Source: Cruorifilaria tuberocauda
Lineage: Eukaryota > Nematoda > Chromadorea > Rhabditida > Onchocercidae
Assembly: GCA_013365365.1 (NCBI GenBank)
Contig: JABVXU010000124.1
Coordinates: 62,001-126,000 of the forward strand
Reading direction: 5' to 3'
Length of the DNA stretch: 64,000 nt
The notes beneath the pieces were generated by a model, which saw nothing but the letters and a program-made list of their open reading frames with translations, did not search any database and was not told the DNA's origin. The position numbers and the translations under genes were made by a program. This document shows positions 56,268 through 64,000 of this stretch, piece after piece (the stretch's first letter is position 1; each line of letters starts with the position of its first letter).

Positions 56268-58764
56268 ATGGTTTTAAATAAATTAATTGGAACAGCTGGT
56301 CGTTTAACTGTAAAGAATGTTTCTCAAATTGGACAAAAATTTGCTGCATCAACGATGAGCGTGCGTGATGCACTCTCAATGGCGTTAGACGAGGAGTTAG
56401 CACGTGATGAGCGTGTTTTTTTACTAGGTGAAGAAGTTGGACATTACGATGGTGCTTATAAGGTAGTTTTATTTGAATTTCCGCACTTGATTTAATATCT
56501 CAGTTACAATTATCCTATATTTCACTTCAGACTAAACATTTTTTTAATCGAAAAATAGAAGGAAGAACTAAAGCACTTCTGAGTTTTTGAACTATTTAAC
56601 AATTTTTTTTAAAGTTCACTCGCAGTGTGATATACTGTTCCTTCAAATTGAACGGTGGGGTATTGGTTTCTCCTTTAATATTATTTATAGTTATCTATAG
56701 CAGAACGACTGATGTCAATAAAATGGTTAAACGTTTAAAAAAGAAAATGTGTTTTTTTACAGTATGCATCTAAAAGAGCAAAGAGACATTAGTATCTATG
56801 AGTTTGCTGTTTCATGATACAAAATATATTTGAAAGAGAGAAATATATTCATGCATATTATTTTTGCCACCAATCAAAAATTGAAGGTTTTTTTTCAAGG
56901 TTTCTAGAGGTTTGATGCGTAAATTCGGCGATTCGCGTGTGATAGATACTCCGATTACGGAAGCAGGTTTTTGCGGCATAGCGGTCGGCGCAGCATTTGC
57001 TGGTCTCCGTCCGATTTGTGAATTTATGACTTACAACTTTTCTATGCAGTGTATCGATCAGATTATAAATAGTGCAGCTAAGACATATTATATGTCAGCT
57101 GGACAGGTAAAAAAATGTACTAATGTGGTACATTAGTACATTTTTTTCTGTTCCTTCAAGTAGACTTTTTTTATTATTTTCTAAAATCAGTGCATTAAAA
57201 ATTTGCGTTCAAAATATAATATCATGAGAAGGCAAGGTAGAACTAACTAGTCTACCTTCGATTTCATTTTTTTTTTCCTCTTAAGAAGAGGAAACTCAAA
57301 AATAGCTGTATTAGTCAGTCAATATTATGCTGACAGCATAAGAATTTTAGCTACCTTGTCCAATTGTTTTTCGTGGACCAAATGGAGCAGCTGCTGGTGT
57401 TGCAGCTCAGCACAGCCAAGATTTCACGGTATGGTATGCTCACTGCCCTGGATTAAAGGTATTCTTCGCTAATTTTTTCTTACTTTTATTTCTTCCATGT
57501 TTAAATTTTCTTTCTTTTTTGACTTGAGAGTGTTTGATCATTAAATTTTTAGGCTTTATTTGTCTGACAGCTCTATACAGTGTTGTTCGTTTTTCTTTGC
57601 AAAATGCTGCTTCGTTTTGAAATTTTTTGATATTGAGTGAACTGTTGAGACAGAACTTCGCAGAATCATACTACATAATTCAGGTGTTTGATATTTCACT
57701 TTGCAGGTTGTGGCACCCTATTCCTCAGAAGATGCAAAGGGTTTGCTGAAGTCGGCTGTTCGTGACGACAATCCCGGTGAGTCATTCTATTTCTGAGATT
57801 AGTTTTAATGCTTGTAACCTAATGATTTCCTTCATATTTGAGTTATCATAAAAGAATAGTTGAGACGATCTTAGGGAAATCAAAAAGTGGTAAATATACT
57901 TGTCTAAAAAGTGAAGTATTTTGTGCAATTATTATTGGAATAAAGTTTGGAAATAAAGCTAAAATTGAAAATTGTTGTTGAAAAATTTAGCTTCATTAAT
58001 TTTTTAGTGGTCATGTTGGAGAATGAATTGTTATACAGTGAATCATTCCCAATGTCAGATGAGGCATTAAAAGACGACTTTATGGTGCCTATTGGTAAAG
58101 CAAAAATTGAGCGAGAGGGTACAGATATCACGCTTATCTCGTATTCAATTGGTATGGTAACAGCGATGAAAGCTGCAGAACAGCTAGCCAAAGAAGGTAT
58201 TAATGCTGAGGTAAGTTCATGCATCATTATTTCGGATTTTTTCAAGTTAAATTTGATAGATTGAAAATTGTTTATTTAATCTGTATTAAAATTAAATTTT
58301 ATGACGAGATTTATACTTTGTTTGAAATTCGAGTTTATGGGACGGAAAAAAATGTAAAATGGAATTTTTATTTTACACTATAACTATTTCTCAGGTAATT
58401 AATCTGCGATCTCTTCGGCCGTTTGACTTTGAAACGGTCAAAAAATCAGTTATGAAGACTCACCATGTAGTAACTGTTGACAATGGATGGCCATTTTGCT
58501 GCATAGGATCGGAAATCTGCATGCAGGTTTGCTTTTTCCACTATGGAAAATTTTTCATCTTGATAACTTGATTACTGTTCTTTTGACTGCTAACGATTTC
58601 GGTTTTAGCTGAACGAGTCAGAAGCATATGATGCACTCGATGGTCCCGTATATCGAGTAACTGGCACCGATGTCCCAATGCCGTTTAGCGAATCTCTTGA
58701 AATTGCAGCGCAGCCACAACCAGCTGATGTAGTAAAAATGGCCAAGAGATCATTGAAAAAATGA
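56268..58764 (+). CDS. pdhb-1: pyruvate dehydrogenase E1 component, beta subunit
   Basis: Seven exons close in phase to 356 residues: 56268-56462, 56900-57106, 57351-57458, 57707-57776, 58008-58210, 58395-58526, 58609-58764. With E1 alpha it forms the thiamine-diphosphate-dependent E1 heterotetramer that decarboxylates pyruvate in mitochondria. The first 30 residues ([18 protein letters not shown]...) are basic and Ser/Thr-rich without acids, as in a mitochondrial targeting sequence. Mature-protein landmarks: [128 protein letters not shown] and [14 protein letters not shown]. Length is normal for the family. A possible AATAAA polyadenylation signal is at 58978-58983. The gene is convergent with sec-6. 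Confidence 0.96.
57109..57147. repeat. perfect hairpin directly after a pdhb-1 splice donor
   Basis: Seventeen-base perfect arms (AAAAAAATGTACTAATG and its complement) around a five-base loop, starting right after the GT donor of intron 2. Confidence 0.9.
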
Positions 58765-59528
58765 GGATCCGCGAATTTTTCTTACTGTAGTGAGATTTCT
58801 GGCGGGTATAATATATTTCTCATCTATTTATTAATTTGCTATAAATTTTGTACAAATCATCGAGATTTCTGACGACGTATTATGCAGATTAATTTTTCTT
58901 GAAATAATTTAGGTCAGCGTATTAACTTTAATTTTTCCAATCATTAATTTTATTTTGCTTTATTGGAATTGCAGCATAATAAAATTGTATTTATTTCTAA
59001 TACTTGCCTCAAAATCTTCTTTCTATACAATTGCTCTTTTAAATGTATTTGTTTCAGAAGAAAGAATTATCTGTATTTTAAAACTTACTGATGCAGTATG
59101 ATAAAAGTTCTAAATCGAAATAGAAAGCTGGAAATAAATAATCTTTGACAATCCTCTATTATTCACATCATGGTTGCTTGAGTTGCTGAGTCTCAGGAAG
59201 TAAATTATTTTTTTAGAAAGATTATTTTGTGCATAACTTTAGCTGATATTCAGTATCACTTCAGTAGTTGATTGAAAATGTTTCCTTCAAAGTGTCAATG
59301 TTTTAAAAATTGAAGGGAAATAAGCAAACACTAATTAGTATTATGAAATTTTCTTCAACAACCTGACATCACTGCTATTTATATGATAAGAGAGAAAGGC
59401 AATGCAGTTTTGAATTGGGATGCAAATTACCGGAGAAGAATAACGCAGATATAATATAACATAATTCAAGAACGTGATGTTTTTTTTCGTTTCATCCTTC
59501 AGTTAATTTTCGTTTTATATACAGTGAA
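58765..59528. other. convergent intergenic region
   Basis: Holds the 3' ends of pdhb-1 (plus) and sec-6 (minus). It is AT-rich with an AATAAA at 58978-58983; no gene seen. Confidence 0.6.
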
Positions 59529-62500
59529 TTATTGATTAGTGATGGATACTTTAACCCGTCTTCGTATTCTGGGAACAACGTCTTTGATCAATTGCGATGT
59601 TTTCCGTTCACCCTTTGCCATTTGAAATAATCTTTTCAATATTGGATTGCTTTCTTTCTTGCCAATCATCTTCATACAATCTTCCGTTAACGCTCTAAAT
59701 AGTATTCGATAATATTATTCAATGTTAACCTTTGTTGAAGAGAAACGATGAAAAAATATACAAATTGGAAGAGGAGCTGCATGAATTTTAGCATAAAATG
59801 TTCGACTAAAAAATTTTTCATAGCTCATTAAGAATTCTCGGAAATTTATCGATGATCTATGATGTTCACTCTTTTGTAGTAATAATGAATTCCAGAGGAA
59901 AACCGATATTCTATGAAGTTCAGAAATTATTGTATGTGTATATCTGATATATCTCATCAATATCATTTCATACGAATTACTTTATGACAAATCCTATCTA
60001 TATACTGTTAAATTCATATACTGGATACTACTCTTAAATCTTATTTTGGAATCATACAAAAAAAATGATAGTCTAACCAGGTATTATTTACTGATTATAC
60101 TTTCTAGCAAAATGGAAAGTATTATTTAATTAATTTAAAGCGATCGCTTTTTTTTAAACTATTTTTTTGCGATATGATCATTACTACAATTTACGTATGA
60201 AATGCTAAAATTCTACTCGTATAAATCAAAATGCTAAAAGTAACCGTGATTCGCTGCTTGTTACATCATTACGAATATCAGTAAGTGTGAAAAGGAATTC
60301 TTGCGTCATTTCTGGATATTTACGAAGTAATGATGCTATTTCCAATAAAAGCATTCCCTTATCACGAAGTGTTATAAATTCAGCAACCGAATGCAACACA
60401 TTCGTTAAATTTCCCATCTATAAAATAAAAATTTTTTTAAACAAATAATTATTAATTAATTAAATAAAAGATAATTATCTGGAGAATTATTTTGGAAGAT
60501 AGAAAGAAGTAAATTTTAATTTGAAAAAAAAATTAATTAATGAGAAAATTACCTCTATTATATCTTTATACAAAAAGTTGCTCATAAATACTATAAATTC
60601 ATCTGGATAGAGAAGATAGTAGAAGAATGAAATAGTAATGAAAATAATGATGATTAAGTTATGCTACGATAAATAAAGTAATATGTTTCGGGAAATTTAA
60701 AATAACCTATCAAGATGATATGGTACGATCATTATTGCTATTCAAAAGAAATCGTTATTATGAAACTTCTTCAGTTAAATATAAATATAATATATTGAAG
60801 CTTTTTCTGATTTGATAATAATCACTGAACAGTTAAGTGGGAATTTGATAATGTTGATCTAGAGGAAATTTGAATAAGATTAACCTCATTAACCTCATAA
60901 TTAAGCTGTACGAATAATGGATTAAAGGTTTTATTCAATGCTTCAACATCATTTTGAAGGCATTCTGCAATGGCACAACGTTTCCAATATTCAGTGCAAG
61001 TTAATTTTCTGCAATATTATTGGAAAATGAAAAAAAAAATTCTCTAAGATTTACACAATTAATTCAGTGAGTAAATTTTGGAAGCTAAAATGAGCGAATT
61101 GCATGAATTAGCTTAAATAAAAATTTACCTGCTTGCAATAGCATTTAAGTATTCAGCTACAATTTTGAATTCGATATATCGAAGTATTTCAACATGAACA
61201 TCACGTCTGAGATGCACGTAATCATTCTCATAATCTTTTATCGTTTCACAAATTGTTCCAATAATATTTGAATTTTTTATCCTAAATTTCAGAAATTAAA
61301 AATTTTTTTTTCTTTTCCTAAAATTTTATCACTAAATTATTAATAAAATTTAAACAAATAATGATTGAATTTCGAATTGATACCATTGTTTACTCAATAA
61401 TTGTTCGAAGCTATTGTACAGATCGTTACAAATTTCATCGCAAAGCAAATTCATCCTGTAAAAATAAAATACAAAATTATATCAATCATTTCTTTTATCA
61501 AATATGATATTATGAAAAATCAACTATTAATCATAACTGATTTCCATATAAGGAGTTAATCAATAATAAACTTGTAGAGTAAACAATAAATTTTGACGAT
61601 TACATTCATTGTTTACGTAAAACTTTTCTTTGTTTCAAATTTCAGATAAATCAGGTAAGTAAGTTGTGATTGGATTTATCATGAAATTTTTCTTTTCGTG
61701 AAAACTTGTAAATAAAAAACAAGAAAAAGGGAAAAGAAATAAATAACTTACACCATTCGTAGCATATCGCTAAAACGATTTTTCAAAATTTCAATACATT
61801 CCCAAATAGTTTCCAATGGTTCCTCATTTTCCACCTCAATTTCAACCTCACTTTCATCATTTAATTGATTTTCACAACTATTATTAAATTCATTCAGGAT
61901 ATTTTCCGAGGACGAAGGCGTTATATTGGCCAATGTTGCTGGTATCTCCCGAAGAGCATTCACTGCACCATAAATTGCACCTAAACACCGAAATGCTTTA
62001 TGAATTGCACCTAAACACCAAATTGCTTTATGAATTGCACCTAAACACCAAATTGCTTTATGAATTTCACAAAAGATGAAATTGAAACATTGAATTAATC
62101 ATGTAGTAAATGAGTAAAAAATAAATAAGTAAACAGTAGACGAGTAAAAAGTATGTTACCAAAAAAAACCAAAATATTCATCTAACTGATAGCTACCTTT
62201 TTTTTCCTCTTTTCTTTTACTTTCTAAATAATAATAGTACCTTGCATTTTGCGACTGAAATGTTTTTGCTTTTGTTTACTAGTAGCATTATCAGTTGATG
62301 ATTGTGAAATGATTGAAATTCGTTTTCGATTTTGAATTCTATTCCAATTTGCACATTCATTTCCAGCATCTTCGATATACTTTTCCAGTTTATCTATTGA
62401 ATCAATAAACATATCCAAATTGTTTGCAATCGTCATCTATATTGAATAACGATTAATTCATGCAAATAATTTAAGCCTTGTTTAAAAATATTTTTAAATA

Positions 62501-63912
62501 TTTAAAAATTATAATTTCAATACGATTATTTTAATATATTCCTCATTTTGCTCCTTCTGATGCATTCCTTTGTTTTTCACTTCGATGATCGATTCTACAA
62601 AAATGAACAAAATACATTGATGATAGTGGAGGAGGAGGAAAAATGTATTTATTCTACAACATTTCTTCTTCTTATGTATGATAATTTACACTGATTAAAG
62701 CTTAATAATAATATTTTATAGTTTATAGTTTTCACGTACGTGTATAAACATTGTATAATTAAATAAGTAATCCTTTATTCACATCAAAAAAAAAAAAAAA
62801 CTAATTTAAAAAAGGCTGAAGAGGAAAAAAGAACGAGAAAAGTTAGGAAGGGAGAGAAAAAAACAAACTTAACCTTCTAGTTGAGGACAAATATGCTTAA
62901 TATATTCATTTAAGCATTCGTTTAGAACACGTACCACAATTTCATTTGAAATTTCACAAGCTAACGTCATCTAAATGAAAGTTATTTTAGTACAATACTT
63001 ACTTTAATCTCAATAATTGTAATATGTTGCTATCTTCGATAAATTATAATTGTTAATTTACAACTATCATATATTTTATTATATTAAGGAAAAAAATTTT
63101 TTTCATCTACCTGATCATTAACAATTGAGTAAAGTATATGAGATAAATGAGTGTAGTAATATCCAAATTCATCTTCCAATATATTACTTTGCAATTCCTC
63201 AATATTAGCAAACTGAAAAAGTATATGGTGGAAATTTCTCTACTTCAATTTTTATCATTTCCTTATCCTCGATGATTTTACTTTTACACATGATCATCAG
63301 AATCAATCGATCATTCCATTCAATATTTCACATTTACTGATGTTGAAAGTAAAAGTAATGATCTAAAAGTAGAAAGTAAAAGTAAAGTACATATATAGAT
63401 TTCGTAAATTTTGATTTTAGAGAAATCAAAATAAAATTCTAATCAATCCGTAAAAGAGAGGAAAAAAAATATTAAAGTTAAATTGCTATCGAGTGGATAA
63501 CTTATTTAGTCTAACTTAATTATGATAATTTCTTTTGATTGATTAGAATTTTTTCTGGCGTATATCTTATCAGTATATGATAGTGATAAAAGGTTGGATA
63601 GGATACATTTTACTCTATATTTTAATGTATACCGTCCACTTTCTTATCAGCTTTTTATCACTATCATATACTAACATAGAGTTATATAGTTAAAGTTAAT
63701 AGTAAAGTTTACACTACTCTCGATCAACTCTTTAAAATTTACTAAATTATCCTCTAAATATGAAATATTCGTTCTTAATCAAATCTTTTAAATTTATCGA
63801 AAATGATAACAAAAAAGAAAAAAAAAACACACACACAATCATTTACTATACCTCTTGCTTCACAGTTTTCAATGCCCATTTCGTTGTTTCTGATTTTATT
63901 ATTTCAACAAAT
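59529..63912 (-). CDS. sec-6: exocyst complex subunit SEC-6 / EXOC3 (5' part beyond window)
   Basis: Twelve minus-strand elements were tested and eleven exons chained in phase to a stop: 63912-63852, 63212-63111, 62970-62874, 62594-62524, 62436-62241, 61980-61752 (start could be 62010 or 62040), 61455-61384, 61281-61129, 61008-60894, 60417-60245, 59694-59529. They give 477 residues, the C-terminal two thirds of a protein usually near 750. The exocyst tethers secretory vesicles to the plasma membrane. Family-like segments: TICETIKDYENDYVHLRRDVHVEILRYIE followed by VAEYLNAI, and the C-terminal FITLRDKGMLLLEIASLLRKYPE with DIRNDV, matching the helical Sec6 C-terminus. The product is all helix-like with no catalytic motif. 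The donor at 60894 could instead be at 60885 (three extra codons, same phase). Overall similarity to Sec6 is modest, so the name rests on these helices and on general architecture. Confidence 0.8.
61968..62066. repeat. three tandem copies of a 30-bp unit spanning a sec-6 splice acceptor
   Basis: The unit GCACCTAAACACC followed by AAATTGCTTTATGAATT repeats three times with minor differences. On the coding strand each copy supplies TGTTTAG|GTGCAATT, so acceptors exist before 62040, 62010 and 61980. The unit is a multiple of three and encodes AIHKAIWCLG without stops. Confidence 0.9.
63572..63672. repeat. inverted repeat in a sec-6 intron
   Basis: Perfect 20-base arms (63572-63591 AGTATATGATAGTGATAAAA and 63653-63672) separated by 61 bases. 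Confidence 0.85.
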
Positions 63913-64000
63913 CTAAAAATTAAACTAAATTATTTCCATGTAATATTAAAACTTAAAAAAGTTATCTTATGAAAATTCAAATAAAAAAACAAATATACTT
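63913..64000. other. intron of sec-6 running off the window
   Basis: AT-rich sequence upstream of the TTTTTAG acceptor at 63913-63919. No exon seen. Confidence 0.5.

Overview
The window is eukaryotic nuclear DNA and reads as a nematode, most likely filarial or another spirurid. The evidence is strong AT richness, many short exons with GT..AG introns whose acceptors look like TTTTCAG, candidate spliced-leader acceptors a few bases before several start codons, abundant GA/CT microsatellites, and proteins whose closest recognisable relatives are worm genes (worm-type Argonaute, DAF-5-like Ski/Sno, PKC-3, thioredoxin peroxidase 2). Species cannot be named from the sequence alone. No bacterial, Wolbachia-like or viral segment was recognised.

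Layout. 1-2.4 kb: a possible last exon (28-87) and an unrecognised plus-strand gene (about 904-2407). 2.4-6.0 kb: AT-rich intergenic DNA. 6.0-12.0 kb, minus: a Ski/Sno co-repressor gene (DAF-5 type) with three coding exons and a 3.6 kb intron. 12.0-20.3 kb: gene-poor, full of microsatellites, with one GC-richer island just upstream of the Ski gene. 20.35-26.1 kb, minus: atypical protein kinase C (pkc-3), rebuilt from 15 coding exons into 599 residues. 27.9-32.4 kb, minus: two near-identical tandem 2-Cys peroxiredoxin genes (199 residues each). 35.8-39.6 kb, minus: ALG2 mannosyltransferase (6 exons, 406 residues). 41.1-49.0 kb, plus: a worm-type Argonaute (22 exons, 966 residues). 50.7-54.0 kb, plus: a DDX49/Dbp8 DEAD-box helicase (11 exons, 510 residues). 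56.3-58.8 kb, plus: pyruvate dehydrogenase E1 beta (7 exons, 356 residues). 59.5 kb to the right edge, minus: exocyst subunit SEC-6/EXOC3, whose 5' part lies outside the window.

Most genes are unrelated housekeeping or signalling genes that happen to be neighbours. There is no sign of a multi-gene cassette acting together. All exon models were made by hand from splice consensus, reading-frame phase and protein family knowledge; in every named gene the exon phases close exactly, which is strong internal support.

Most worth a second look: a 30-bp tandem repeat that triplicates a splice acceptor in sec-6 while keeping the frame open; an Argonaute with worm-type sequence but an apparently complete D-E-D-D catalytic set; the recent peroxiredoxin duplication, whose similarity stops just past the stop codon; long Thr/Ala triplet-repeat tracts in the Ski protein; a 143-bp near-palindromic element in a pkc-3 intron; and a 178-codon antisense open frame in the last pkc-3 intron.
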